From Chryseobacterium kimseyorum (GTDB taxonomy: Bacteria > Bacteroidota > Bacteroidia > Flavobacteriales > Weeksellaceae), in the NCBI RefSeq assembly GCF_025971945.1, contig NZ_JAPDHW010000005.1, positions 1 to 64,000 of the forward strand: a stretch of DNA of 64,000 nucleotides, read 5' to 3'. Made by a program: the position numbers and the translations under genes. Below are positions 26,249 through 34,277 of the stretch, one piece after another (position 1 is the first letter of the stretch; each line of letters opens with the position of its first letter). The notes beneath the pieces were generated by a model. It saw nothing but the letters and a program-made list of their open reading frames with translations. It had not been told where the DNA came from and did no database searches.

Positions 26249-26694
26249 AAAATCTATATATAATTATTATATTTTTCTTGTCAATTATTTCTTTAAAAAG
26301 CTGTAATGATTATGCTGAGAACAATGCAATTTTATTAGAGACAGATAAATATATTGTTTTTACTAAGAAAGAAAATATTAAAAGAGTTTTCCAAAAATGG
26401 TTGAAAAGCCAACAACATGATATTTCATTTATTCAGAATGATAAAAATTTTTACAATATTATTGTCAAAAAAGAGAACAATAACCCTTGGGATATATACA
26501 AGATAGCTGATAGTTTGAAACAATTTAATCACTTGAATTATCACACAGCTTTTTTATTAGAAACAAATCAAGCATACATTTTTAATAAAAGTTCTCATAA
26601 AGCAGAAAAATTTACCATTGAAAAGTCTGATTCTGACAGAAAATTCAAAGTAGATGACACTATTATCTTACACGTTATTGATCGTATTTACTAA
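26245..26694 (+). CDS. Hypothetical lipoprotein
   Basis: 149 aa, Lys/Asn/Ile-rich and more AT-rich than its neighbours. A signal peptide with lipobox (IIIIFFLSIISLKSC) precedes an unrecognised domain with IYKIADSLKQFNHLNYHTAF. The ATG overlaps the stop of a broken upstream frame. It converges with the PIF1-like helicase gene with a 1-bp gap. It may be a cargo gene left from a decayed insertion. Confidence 0.6.
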   Translation: MKNLYIIIIFFLSIISLKSCNDYAENNAILLETDKYIVFTKKENIKRVFQKWLKSQQHDISFIQNDKNFYNIIVKKENNNPWDIYKIADSLKQFNHLNYHTAFLLETNQAYIFNKSSHKAEKFTIEKSDSDRKFKVDDTIILHVIDRIY

Positions 26695-26695
26695 A

Positions 26696-28822
26696 CTACT
26701 TCCCTTTATCCTTTAAAAAAGTATAATGATTAATCAAAATCCTGATTTCATTAAAATCAAAATCATTAGGCAACGCAGTTTTCCATTCGTTTAAAGTTTC
26801 TTTCGGATCAGTTTTAAAAGCTTTTTCGAACGTTTTGATTTTATCTGAAGTAATGACTCTCGACAAATCAAGCAAGCCCTGTTCGGCAAACCGCGCCAAA
26901 TGGCCCAACACCGTTTCTTTGACCAAACCTCTTTCCAGAGCGATCTCTGATATAGTCTTCCCCTGTTCAAATAACTGAAAAGTCAGAACCTGAGACGGAA
27001 CTTTCGCAATTTTCATGCTGACTTCTTTGTCGTTTTTTTCGTCTAAAAGTTTCGTTTCCAAAAGATGAGCGGTTTTCAGACCATTCAAATATTCTTCAAT
27101 ATCTTCGAGCCAGCTTCTCAATTCTTCGTTATAGTTTTTCAGACCTTTTACGCCTTTGATTTCAGAATAAAATTCTTTCAGCGGACTGAAAATTTTATCT
27201 TTCACTTCACTGAAAAAGAAATTGACAGCACCTTTGGTTTTACTTTCAATCTCGCTCCATTCCTCAGTTTGATTAATGAAATTGTTTACTTTCTGGAAAA
27301 TAATTCGTTCTAATTTTTCGAAAATCTTACCCAAATTAACAACATCTCGTTTCAGTTGAAGATAAAGCTGCTTACATTTCGCATGATCGATGCTTTTGGT
27401 AGTGATGGATAGATTATTCCACAATTCCACTTCTCTTAAAAGCCATTGAGAATCTACAGAACGAAGCACTTTTCTAATGCTGTAATCGTACTTTTCTCTG
27501 TTCAGAATTTCTTCTACATTATCATTGGCAAAAGTTGCACCTTGAAACTGCAGAATTCTGTTGTCTTTAAAGATCACTTCAGGCGTGATTTTAGATTTTA
27601 AAACAATACCTTCCAAAGTTCGGCACCGTGATAAAGCTACATAAACCTGACCCGCTGTAAAACTTTTTCCGGCATCAATAATCACTTTGTCAAACGTTAA
27701 ACCCTGACTTTTATGAATGGTCACAGCCCAGGCTAATTTGATAGGAAACTGCTCAAAGCTTCCTAAAACCTCTTCTTTAATATTTTTTTCCCCGTCTAAA
27801 GAGTATTTTTTCTGTTCCCAGACTTCTCTTTTTACAGTGATTTCTCGCTCACTGCCTTCTAAAACAACTTTTATTTCTTTTTCGTCCAGCGCAGAGATTT
27901 CACCTAATTTTCCGTTAAAATATTTCTTTTCCCCGGAAATATCATTTCTGATAAACATAACCTGAGCACCAATTTTTAATTCTAAAAACTGCTCATTTGG
28001 ATATTGGTTTTCTTTAAATTCACCAAAAAGTTTTGCCTCAAAAGTAGCGGGAGACACTTTAATTTCTGCTAATTTCTGCTGATTGATATCGTCGGCCAAC
28101 TTGTTGTGCGAACAGAGATAAATGTAAGAATCTTCACCCGCATTAAAATCAGGATTGAATCTTTCGTTTAAATGTTCAAAATCAATATTGGCAACATCTC
28201 CGTCACGGATTGCATTTAAAATTTCTAGAAATTCTTCGTCGGTCTGACGGTAAACTTTCGTCAGCTCAATCGTTAACAATGGAATATCTTTAATTGCAAG
28301 ACTGTCGAAAAAGAAAGGCGACTGATAAAACATTTTCAAAATATGCTCATCTCGCACCACAGGTGGAAGCTGATATAAATCTCCGATGAATAACATCTGA
28401 ACACCTCCAAAACGCTGATTATTTCTTCGTATAAAACGCAGGGAAAAATCCATCATATCCAAAACATCGGCACGCAGCATCGATACCTCATCAATAATCA
28501 GAACCTCAACCTCGCGGAGAAGCTTGAGTTTGTCCTTCCTGTATTTAAAATGTTGTTGAAGGTCAGCAATATTATTGCCTAAACTCCCGTCAATTCTGTC
28601 CGTGGTTGGTAAAAAAGTACGTAAAGGCAAACCAAACATTGAGTGAATGGTTACGCCACCAGCATTGATTGCAGCAATCCCGGTAGGTGCTACAACGATG
28701 TGTTTTTTTCGTGTTTTTTTTACAAATTCGTTTAAGAATGTTGTTTTTCCCGTTCCTGCTTTTCCGGTAAGAAAAACACTGCGGTTGGTATGTTCTATTA
28801 AGTCAAAAAAATGATTATTCAT
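26696..28822 (-). CDS. PIF1/RecD-like superfamily 1 helicase with C-terminal helix-turn-helix
   Basis: 708 aa from ATG 28822 (MNNHFFDLIEHTNRSVFLTG), which lies 5 bp after a TAATTTTG -7 box; the open frame runs 105 codons further but has no family similarity. Motif I is LTGKAGTGKTTFLNEF, motif II LIIDEVSMLRADVLDMMD, motif III LFIGDLYQLPPV. The late motifs are LAWAVTIHKSQGLTFDKVII and GQVYVALSRCRTLEGI. Residues about 610-690 hold a helix-turn-helix like HTH_40 (VLTFQLFEQGKTISEIALER). It probably unwinds DNA 5' to 3', including structured DNA. Confidence 0.88.
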   Translation of the reverse strand: MNNHFFDLIEHTNRSVFLTGKAGTGKTTFLNEFVKKTRKKHIVVAPTGIAAINAGGVTIHSMFGLPLRTFLPTTDRIDGSLGNNIADLQQHFKYRKDKLKLLREVEVLIIDEVSMLRADVLDMMDFSLRFIRRNNQRFGGVQMLFIGDLYQLPPVVRDEHILKMFYQSPFFFDSLAIKDIPLLTIELTKVYRQTDEEFLEILNAIRDGDVANIDFEHLNERFNPDFNAGEDSYIYLCSHNKLADDINQQKLAEIKVSPATFEAKLFGEFKENQYPNEQFLELKIGAQVMFIRNDISGEKKYFNGKLGEISALDEKEIKVVLEGSEREITVKREVWEQKKYSLDGEKNIKEEVLGSFEQFPIKLAWAVTIHKSQGLTFDKVIIDAGKSFTAGQVYVALSRCRTLEGIVLKSKITPEVIFKDNRILQFQGATFANDNVEEILNREKYDYSIRKVLRSVDSQWLLREVELWNNLSITTKSIDHAKCKQLYLQLKRDVVNLGKIFEKLERIIFQKVNNFINQTEEWSEIESKTKGAVNFFFSEVKDKIFSPLKEFYSEIKGVKGLKNYNEELRSWLEDIEEYLNGLKTAHLLETKLLDEKNDKEVSMKIAKVPSQVLTFQLFEQGKTISEIALERGLVKETVLGHLARFAEQGLLDLSRVITSDKIKTFEKAFKTDPKETLNEWKTALPNDFDFNEIRILINHYTFLKDKGK

Positions 28823-28827
28823 CGCTG

Positions 28828-28835
28828 CAAAATTA
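28828..28835 (-). promoter_or_regulatory. -7 box (TAATTTTG) of the PIF1-like helicase
   Basis: Perfect TAnnTTTG on the minus strand ending 5 bp before the ATG, so the transcript is probably leaderless; it fixes the start at 28822. Confidence 0.6.
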
Positions 28836-28886
28836 CGAAAAAGGAAAATAAGGAACGAAATTTGATGACCACTAAAAAAAGTTATT

Positions 28887-29333
28887 ATGCAAAATTGGAT
28901 TGTAAAAATTCCTGCAATTGTTTTATTTGCCAGTCTCACAATGGTTTCATGCAAATCGGCACAGAATAGCGACCCTGCAGATATGCCGAAAGATATTTCG
29001 GAAAGACCTGTAGATGAGAACTCACAAAAATACGATGAAGCACAACTTGATAAACTGAAAGCGTCAATAGAATCTATGGCTGCTAAGGAGAAATGCACAA
29101 ATGCGGCAGACTGGACTTTCTCTCCCATAGGCACCAAAGCTTGTGGCGGCCCTGTCTCTTACATCGCTTATCCAAAGAAGAATGAAGCAACTATACTTCC
29201 TAAAATTCAAGAATATACGCAGAAGATGTCTGACTTTAATAAGAAATACAGCATTACCTCAGACTGTATGTTGGCGGCAGAACCCAGTGGCGTAAAATGC
29301 CAGGCAGAAAAAGCAGTTTTGATTTATCCGTAA
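28887..29333 (+). CDS. Hypothetical lipoprotein with four mature cysteines
   Basis: 148 aa. The signal peptide (IVLFASLTMVSC) ends in a lipobox. The mature part has an acidic linker, a helix (YDEAQLDKLKASIESMAAKE) and then Cys in EKCTNAADW, KACGGPVSYIAYPK, SDCMLA and VKCQAEKAV, probably two disulfides in the periplasm. Family not recognised. Divergent from the helicase. Confidence 0.7.
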   Translation: MQNWIVKIPAIVLFASLTMVSCKSAQNSDPADMPKDISERPVDENSQKYDEAQLDKLKASIESMAAKEKCTNAADWTFSPIGTKACGGPVSYIAYPKKNEATILPKIQEYTQKMSDFNKKYSITSDCMLAAEPSGVKCQAEKAVLIYP

Positions 29334-29354
29334 TCAATCCCTTTTCAATATAAT

Positions 29355-29388
29355 AAAAGCTCTGACTAAAATTTAGTTCAGAGCTTTT
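29355..29388. terminator. Terminator hairpin after the lipoprotein gene
   Basis: AAAAGCTCTG.ACTAAA/TTTAGT.CAGAGCTTTT, a long stem with one bulge, flanked by A and T runs. Confidence 0.75.
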
Positions 29389-29415
29389 CTATTTGCATGA
29401 TTAAAAAATAGATTT

Positions 29416-29468
29416 TGGCTAAAGCCAATAGATTTCTTTCCTCATTGTAAAACGGGCTAAAGCCCGTT
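29416..29468. repeat. REP-like element with two related hairpins
   Basis: TGGCTAAAGCCA (29416-29427) and AACGGGCTAAAGCCCGTT (29451-29468) share the palindromic core GGCTAAAGCC and are 23 bp apart. They sit in the 3' flank of the gamma carbonic anhydrase gene. Confidence 0.6.
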
Positions 29469-29487
29469 CCTATTGAGTAATCTTCAT

Positions 29488-30003
29488 CTACTCTTTATAC
29501 CAAGAAGAATATTTCACATAATTATCTGCAATACGATTCACTTCTCCCTCCAATAATGCCGAAGAAATATCTTTAATCTTTCTTGCCGGAACTCCGCCCC
29601 ACACTTCGCCGGATTTAATATGCGTTCCCTGAGTCACTACCGAACCTGCCCCAACAATGGAATTCTCCTCAACCAGACAGTCATCCATTACGATAGAACC
29701 CATTCCAATCAAAACATTATCTTTGATTCTGCATCCGTGAACGATAGCGTTGTGACCGATAGACACATTATTTCCGATTTCCAATGGAAATTTTTCGTAC
29801 GTACAGTGTAACATGGCGTTATCCTGCACATTAACCTTATCTCCCATTTTGATGTAATTTACATCACCTCTGATCACCGCATTATACCAAATACTGCAGT
29901 CTTTTCCCATCACTACATCGCCAATAATCGTGGCGGTTTCTGCCAAAAAAGTATTATCTCCGATTTGCGGTGCTTTTCCTAAAAGTTCTTTTACAAGTGC
30001 CAT
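29488..30003 (-). CDS. Gamma carbonic anhydrase family protein
   Basis: 171 aa from ATG 30003 (MALVKELLGKAPQIGDNTFL); the longer open frame is not protein-like. Left-handed beta-helix of hexapeptide repeats (TIIGDVVMGKDCSIWYNAVI; IGMGSIVMDD). The three zinc histidines are present in NAMLHCT and SIGHNAIVHGC. Such proteins (YrdA/PaaY type) hydrate CO2 or carry small acyl-related activities; which applies here is open. Confidence 0.9.
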   Translation of the reverse strand: MALVKELLGKAPQIGDNTFLAETATIIGDVVMGKDCSIWYNAVIRGDVNYIKMGDKVNVQDNAMLHCTYEKFPLEIGNNVSIGHNAIVHGCRIKDNVLIGMGSIVMDDCLVEENSIVGAGSVVTQGTHIKSGEVWGGVPARKIKDISSALLEGEVNRIADNYVKYSSWYKE

Positions 30004-30045
30004 ATTTTTAATTTGAAAATTTGAAAATGAGTCAATTTGAAAATC
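30004..30045. repeat. Triplicated TTTGAAAA motif
   Basis: TTTGAAAA occurs three times within about 40 bp upstream of the carbonic anhydrase gene, twice directly adjacent. It looks like a short intergenic repeat. Confidence 0.4.
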
Positions 30046-30128
30046 ATTTACGTTGTCATCCTGCTTTTTTAAATTACAGTGATAGCAAAAATCTAAGTTC
30101 CAAATTCTAACTTCCCAGTTCTTATCCG

Positions 30129-30136
30129 TATTTTTG
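30129..30136 (+). promoter_or_regulatory. -7 box (TATTTTTG) of the nfu gene
   Basis: Perfect TAnnTTTG 21 bp before ATG 30158; it overlaps the upstream in-frame codons and so favours the downstream ATG. Confidence 0.55.
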
Positions 30137-30157
30137 TATCTCAAATTTAAAGAAAAA

Positions 30158-31036
30158 ATGCATACTATTCTTATAGAGCCAACTGAAAACCCAAAAGTGA
30201 TGAAATTTGTAGCTGATTACAACTTGATTCCCGGGTCTTTGGAGTTGGACAGAAATTCAGATATATCAGAAATCCCTTTAGCACAGGAAGTTTTTAACTA
30301 TCCTTTTGTGGAAAGAATTTTCATTACTGCTAATTTTGTTGCCGTGGCTAAACAGGATACGGTAGAATGGGAACATATTGCCGAAAATCTGAAAAATGTA
30401 ATTGAGGATGAGCTTTTGGCCAACCCGAGAATCTATCTTCAGAAGAAAAAGGAAATGATTCAGATTTATGCAGAGATGACACCCAATCCCAATGTAATGA
30501 AATTTGTTTCGAGCAAAATTCTGATGGATGGTTTCGTGGAAGTAAAATCGAGAGAAGCTTCAGAAGGAGTTCCTTTGGCTCAGGCTATTTTTAAAGATTT
30601 TGATTTTGCTAAAGAAGTCTTTATTTCAGATAATTTCGTGGCAGTGACAAGAGATAATTCTGTGGAATGGCATCAGGTAATGATGGCGGTTCGTGGTTTG
30701 ATTGCCGAATACCTTCAAAGTGGTGGCGAAATTTCGAATATTGTTGCTCAGAAGCACGAAAGTCCTGTTGAAAACATTATTAACAGAGATTATACAGATA
30801 ACGAACAGAAAATTTCTGATATTTTAAATGAATATGTAGCTCCTGCAGTGGAAAATGACGGTGGAAAAATTTCATTAATTGAATATGATGAAGCCAATAA
30901 AACTGCAAAGATGCTTTTACAGGGCGCTTGTTCAGGATGCCCGAGTTCTACTGCAACTTTAAAAGGTGGAATTGAAAATATCTTAAAACAGTTCGTGCCC
31001 GATTTAGTACAACACGTAGAAGCAGTAAACGGCTAA
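30158..31036 (+). CDS. Fe-S cluster carrier with two Nfu_N domains and a NifU domain
   Basis: 292 aa from ATG 30158 (MHTILIEPTENPKVMKFVAD). Two tandem Nfu_N copies are visible: residues 1-90 (ENPKVMKFV...IPLAQEVFNYPFVERIFIT) and about 103-195 (PNPNVMKFV...VPLAQAIFKDFDFAKEVFIS). The C-terminal NifU domain (about 215-292) carries the cluster-binding CSGCPSSTATLKGGIE. It should deliver [4Fe-4S] clusters to apo-proteins. Nearby clients could include ferrochelatase downstream and quinolinate synthase at 46 kb. Confidence 0.92.
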   Translation: MHTILIEPTENPKVMKFVADYNLIPGSLELDRNSDISEIPLAQEVFNYPFVERIFITANFVAVAKQDTVEWEHIAENLKNVIEDELLANPRIYLQKKKEMIQIYAEMTPNPNVMKFVSSKILMDGFVEVKSREASEGVPLAQAIFKDFDFAKEVFISDNFVAVTRDNSVEWHQVMMAVRGLIAEYLQSGGEISNIVAQKHESPVENIINRDYTDNEQKISDILNEYVAPAVENDGGKISLIEYDEANKTAKMLLQGACSGCPSSTATLKGGIENILKQFVPDLVQHVEAVNG

Positions 31037-31053
31037 ACATACGCAATAAGTAC

Positions 31054-31093
31054 TGAGTAATAGGCAATGTTTTTGTATACTGCTTATTACTCA
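31054..31093. repeat. Intergenic palindrome upstream of hemH
   Basis: TGAGTAATAGGCA (31054-31066) and TGCTTATTACTCA (31081-31093) pair at 12 of 13 positions. No T-run follows, so it is not an obvious terminator; probably a small repeated element. Confidence 0.5.
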
Positions 31094-31119
31094 TTTTTCA
31101 TTACCTACTACTTATATTT

Positions 31120-32142
31120 ATGAAAGGAATATTATTAGTCAATCTAGGTTCACCAAGATCCACCTCTGTACCTGATGTGCGGGAATATCTTGATGAATTT
31201 TTGATGGACGAGAAAGTCATTGATTACCGATGGTTCTTCCGTGCACTTTTGGTTCAGGGAATTATTTTGAATACAAGACCTGCAAAATCAGCTGAAGCCT
31301 ACAAAACTGTCTGGACAGATGAAGGTTCACCTTTAATTGTCATCACTCAGAAAATTCAGAAAAAACTTCAGAAATTGGTTGACGTTCCGGTAGAAATCGG
31401 GATGAGATATGCTCAACCAAGCATTGAAGCCGGAATTCAAAAGCTCGTTGATCAAGGAGTGACAGAAATCGTTTTATTTCCTCTTTATCCGCAATACGCG
31501 ATGAGTACTACTGAAACGGTGATTGAAAAAGCAGAGGAAGTTAGAAAGAAAAAATTTCCGGGAATTAAAATCAATTACGTACAGCCTTTTTACAATAGAG
31601 AAATTTACACCGATTGTCTTGCAGAAAGCATCAGAGAAAAACTTCCTGAAAATTTCGATGCGTTACAGTTTTCATATCATGGCGTTCCCGAAAGACATAT
31701 TTATAAGACAGACCCAACAAATACCTGTAATCTGAACGACTGCTGTTCGCGTGAGAACAATCCCAGTCATCAGTTCTGTTATCGTCACCAGTGTTTTGAT
31801 GTCACCAATTCTGTGATTAAAAAATTAGGTTTACCAAAAGAAAAAGTAATGGTAACCTTTCAGTCAAGATTGGGGAAAGATAAATGGATGGAACCTTATA
31901 CGGATGAAACTTTAGAAACCATTGGCAAAAAAGGAATTAAAAACCTCGCTATTGTTTGTCCGGCCTTCGTTTCCGACTGTCTGGAAACTTTAGAAGAGAT
32001 TTCTGTAGAAGGAAAACATCAGTTTGAACATGGTGGTGGAGAAAATTTCCATTATATCCCATGCCTTAACGATGAAGACCGATGGATTGATGTTGTAAAA
32101 ACACTCTGTGAGGAAAAACTGAATGAATTTTATTTCGTTTAA
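31120..32142 (+). CDS. hemH: Ferrochelatase
   Basis: 340 aa. N-terminal LVNLGSPRSTSVPDVREYLD, RYAQPSIEAGIQKL, LFPLYPQYAMSTTETV, the active-site histidine in FSYHGVPERHIYKTDP, and the C-terminal VTFQSRLGKDKWMEPYT plus CPAFVSDCLETLEEI all match the family. It inserts Fe(II) into protoporphyrin IX or a related porphyrin. Between residues about 200 and 227 there is a Cys-rich insert (CNLNDCC, CYRHQC) like that of ferrochelatases carrying [2Fe-2S] clusters. A terminator follows at 32166. Confidence 0.96.
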   Translation: MKGILLVNLGSPRSTSVPDVREYLDEFLMDEKVIDYRWFFRALLVQGIILNTRPAKSAEAYKTVWTDEGSPLIVITQKIQKKLQKLVDVPVEIGMRYAQPSIEAGIQKLVDQGVTEIVLFPLYPQYAMSTTETVIEKAEEVRKKKFPGIKINYVQPFYNREIYTDCLAESIREKLPENFDALQFSYHGVPERHIYKTDPTNTCNLNDCCSRENNPSHQFCYRHQCFDVTNSVIKKLGLPKEKVMVTFQSRLGKDKWMEPYTDETLETIGKKGIKNLAIVCPAFVSDCLETLEEISVEGKHQFEHGGGENFHYIPCLNDEDRWIDVVKTLCEEKLNEFYFV

Positions 32143-32165
32143 ATAAAGTTTAAAAAAATATCGAG

Positions 32166-32194
32166 GGACATTTGAGCAATCAGATGTCCTTTTT
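32166..32194 (+). terminator. hemH terminator
   Basis: GGACATTTG/CAGATGTCC stem (one G-U pair) with a 6-nt loop, then T5. Confidence 0.85.
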
Positions 32195-32318
32195 GCATCT
32201 ATTTCATCAACACCCCCTCAAAAACACAGGGTAAAATAAATAAATATTAATTTATTTTAAATTAATTTAAAATTTAAAGGGGGTAAGTTTGGTTTTTTAA
32301 TATTTTTTTGTACTTTTA

Positions 32319-32336
32319 CCCTATCAAAAGATAGGG
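32319..32336. promoter_or_regulatory. Operator-like palindrome ahead of the toxin-antitoxin pair
   Basis: CCCTATC AAAA GATAGGG, perfect 7-bp arms, 23 bp upstream of the antitoxin ATG. It lies just after a weak -7-like TACTTTTA (32311). An 8-bp inverted match GGGTAAAA (32229-32236)/TTTTACCC (32314-32321) links it to sequence farther up. Its position suits autorepression by the antitoxin. Confidence 0.5.
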
Positions 32337-32358
32337 ACAATTTAAAAAATTAGAAATA

Positions 32359-32586
32359 ATGGACTCAAGTATAGAAATTCTAAAAAGAAAAATTGACAGT
32401 TTCACTCCTGAACTTGCAGAGGCGTTCATTAGAATCGTAGATAATTTAGATACGACTCCTAAAATTAATGTTCCACAATTTCAGCTGGATGAAGTTTTTA
32501 ACAGAATTCAATTTCACTCAGAAAACCCTGCAACAAAACTTGATTTTTTTGAGAACATCTCTGAATTAGAAAAAATCTGTGCGTAA
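32359..32586 (+). CDS. Probable antitoxin of a type II toxin-antitoxin pair
   Basis: 75 aa, acidic and helical (LKRKIDSFTPELAEAFIRIV near the N-terminus, ENISELEKICA at the end). No family recognised from sequence alone. The call rests on context: its TAA overlaps the ATG of a RelE/ParE-like gene by one base (TAATG), and it follows a palindromic operator-like site. Confidence 0.65.
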   Translation: MDSSIEILKRKIDSFTPELAEAFIRIVDNLDTTPKINVPQFQLDEVFNRIQFHSENPATKLDFFENISELEKICA

Positions 32587-32846
32587 TGAAAGTTTTACTG
32601 TCATCGATTGCAAAGAATGACATTCGAATGCTGATGCGGGTTTTCAATGCTGAGGAACACAATAAGGACAGGTATTTCCTGGACGACTTGAAAGAATCCA
32701 TTAATACAATTGTAAACAACTACGAAAGGTTAGATATAAAAAGTAAAGAAGTTCAGGTTTATAAAACCGAAAAATTTCCGGTCGATATTCATTATTTGTT
32801 TGAAGATAACGACAGCCTTTTTATCACCGCCATTTTTAAGAATTAA
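32586..32846 (+). CDS. RelE/ParE-superfamily toxin
   Basis: 86 aa. The layout fits the ParE/RelE fold: strand (MKVLLSSIAKNDI), two helices (the second near FLDDLKESINTIVNNYERL), then strands ending PVDIHYLFEDNDSLFITAIF. It could poison gyrase (ParE type) or cut mRNA on ribosomes (RelE type); sequence alone does not decide. Translationally coupled to the antitoxin. Confidence 0.7.
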   Translation: MKVLLSSIAKNDIRMLMRVFNAEEHNKDRYFLDDLKESINTIVNNYERLDIKSKEVQVYKTEKFPVDIHYLFEDNDSLFITAIFKN

Positions 32847-32932
32847 GAAAAAAGATATTTAATTGACGACTTTTTTTGACATTATTATATAGTTTGATTT
32901 TATCTGTAAAGGTCTTGTACACCTTAAACAGC

Positions 32933-32965
32933 AACCTTACAAATGGAAAATTTGTAAGGTTTTTT
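32933..32965 (+). terminator. Terminator after the toxin-antitoxin pair
   Basis: AACCTTACAAA/TTTGTAAGGTT, an 11-bp perfect stem with a 7-nt loop, then T6. Confidence 0.85.
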
Positions 32966-33004
32966 AATTTTAATCTAAATATTTTCGTCAATAGTAATTT
33001 CAGA

Positions 33005-34216
33005 TTATTTTACAGGCGTTCTGAATTCGCCATAACCTAACAGTCCATCGTAATTTCTGCCAAAAGGTTTGTAATACAGGAATGCCTGATAAAGATTTTC
33101 TGTCTGCCAGAAATTTCCGTTGATTTCCCCTAAATTTAGAGAACCGTTAGCTTCTTTGGTTCCCAGAATGTAATTGTAAAAACCCTGTTTCAGAAAAATT
33201 TTAGCGATGTACTTTTTAGTTTCTGCATCGTAAAGCATCTGAGATTCTTTGTTTGCTTTAAAATCATTAAAGCCTCCCAAGACATACAGCTCTTTTTCCA
33301 TAGGTTCAGAATCTAAAGAAAAGTGAACCCAGGCGTAATCTGCCTCACGTTCTGCATTTCTCTCTAAGCCCAAATCATTTCTTCTGTAATAAAAAGCTCC
33401 GTTGACATCAGGCTGGTACTGATAATTTAAAGGATATGCCCACACCGGATGCAGATACGTATGATTAACACCGTCTTTCAAACCTGTTTCGTAAACCATA
33501 TCTGCAGGCATATTCATATTTTTATTATCAAAATAATAAAATTCGTTATTCCCCGGAAACACAATACTCATTTGCTGGAACAAAATCTGACTGCCCAATG
33601 TAGAGCTTGGTTTCAAATTGGTGATTTTCATGTTCGGATTGTTATTCTGCATCACATTCAGCGTCATAGAATTTACATTTCCTGAGAGATCACCGCCTTT
33701 TGAAGTCGCTTGAACTTCTACTCTCTGATTAACGTTAGGATTTCTGGCATCTGCAATTCTTGAAATATTAAGAGCCAAATTAGCCTGATCTTCTACCAAA
33801 GAAAACCTCTTGGTAAAAAGCGGCTTGTCTGCAGAATCTTTATAGACTATAATTTCAAAATTTCCGGATATTTTCGGTCTGATTTTGTCGTTTGGAAAAC
33901 TGAGCTTATAATGAGTGTATGGCTGTATGGTATTGAAAGAATATTCAAACTGATCAAGCAGCGCATTCATACTTCCGGTGGCAATCTCTGTAAAAAAAAG
34001 ATTGTCATCCTGCCAGTTTCTGTCGTAATGCTTGATGGTATATCTAAAAACCGTACTTGAATTAGTGAGATCATCAAAACTCAGCACCAATTGCTGATTC
34101 ATATTGATAACCGGCGTTTCGTCATTGGTTTGAGGATTAAACAACTGAATACTTTGAATGTTCTGCCCGAAAGCCAAAGAACCTAAACTGAGTAAAAATA
34201 TCTGCAACGTTTTCAT
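33005..34216 (-). CDS. DUF5103 / type IX secretion plug-domain protein
   Basis: 403 aa with signal peptide (MKTLQIFLLSLGSLAFGQ). The beta-rich body matches the DUF5103 family: VFRYTIKHYDRNWQ near residue 60, YTHYKLSFPNDKIRP, FYYRRNDLGLERNAEREADY, and LYVLGGFNDFKANKESQMLY near the C-terminus. The family includes the plug protein that closes the SprA pore of the T9SS translocon. That role fits a genome with T9SS cargo, but paralogues exist and sequence alone does not prove it. Confidence 0.8.
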   Translation of the reverse strand: MKTLQIFLLSLGSLAFGQNIQSIQLFNPQTNDETPVINMNQQLVLSFDDLTNSSTVFRYTIKHYDRNWQDDNLFFTEIATGSMNALLDQFEYSFNTIQPYTHYKLSFPNDKIRPKISGNFEIIVYKDSADKPLFTKRFSLVEDQANLALNISRIADARNPNVNQRVEVQATSKGGDLSGNVNSMTLNVMQNNNPNMKITNLKPSSTLGSQILFQQMSIVFPGNNEFYYFDNKNMNMPADMVYETGLKDGVNHTYLHPVWAYPLNYQYQPDVNGAFYYRRNDLGLERNAEREADYAWVHFSLDSEPMEKELYVLGGFNDFKANKESQMLYDAETKKYIAKIFLKQGFYNYILGTKEANGSLNLGEINGNFWQTENLYQAFLYYKPFGRNYDGLLGYGEFRTPVK

Positions 34217-34250
34217 TATGACGAAGATAACGAATCTCTGAAGAATATCG

Positions 34251-34258
34251 TATTTTTG
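34251..34258 (+). promoter_or_regulatory. -7 box (TATTTTTG) of the MBL hydrolase gene
   Basis: Perfect TAnnTTTG 19 bp before ATG 34278. Confidence 0.5.
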
Positions 34259-34277
34259 ATAAAAAAATATTCAGAAT

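Noticed and set aside
28823..29137. 105-residue N-terminal extension of the PIF1-like helicase
   Set aside because: It crosses the TAATTTTG promoter box and the divergent lipoprotein gene and shows no domain.
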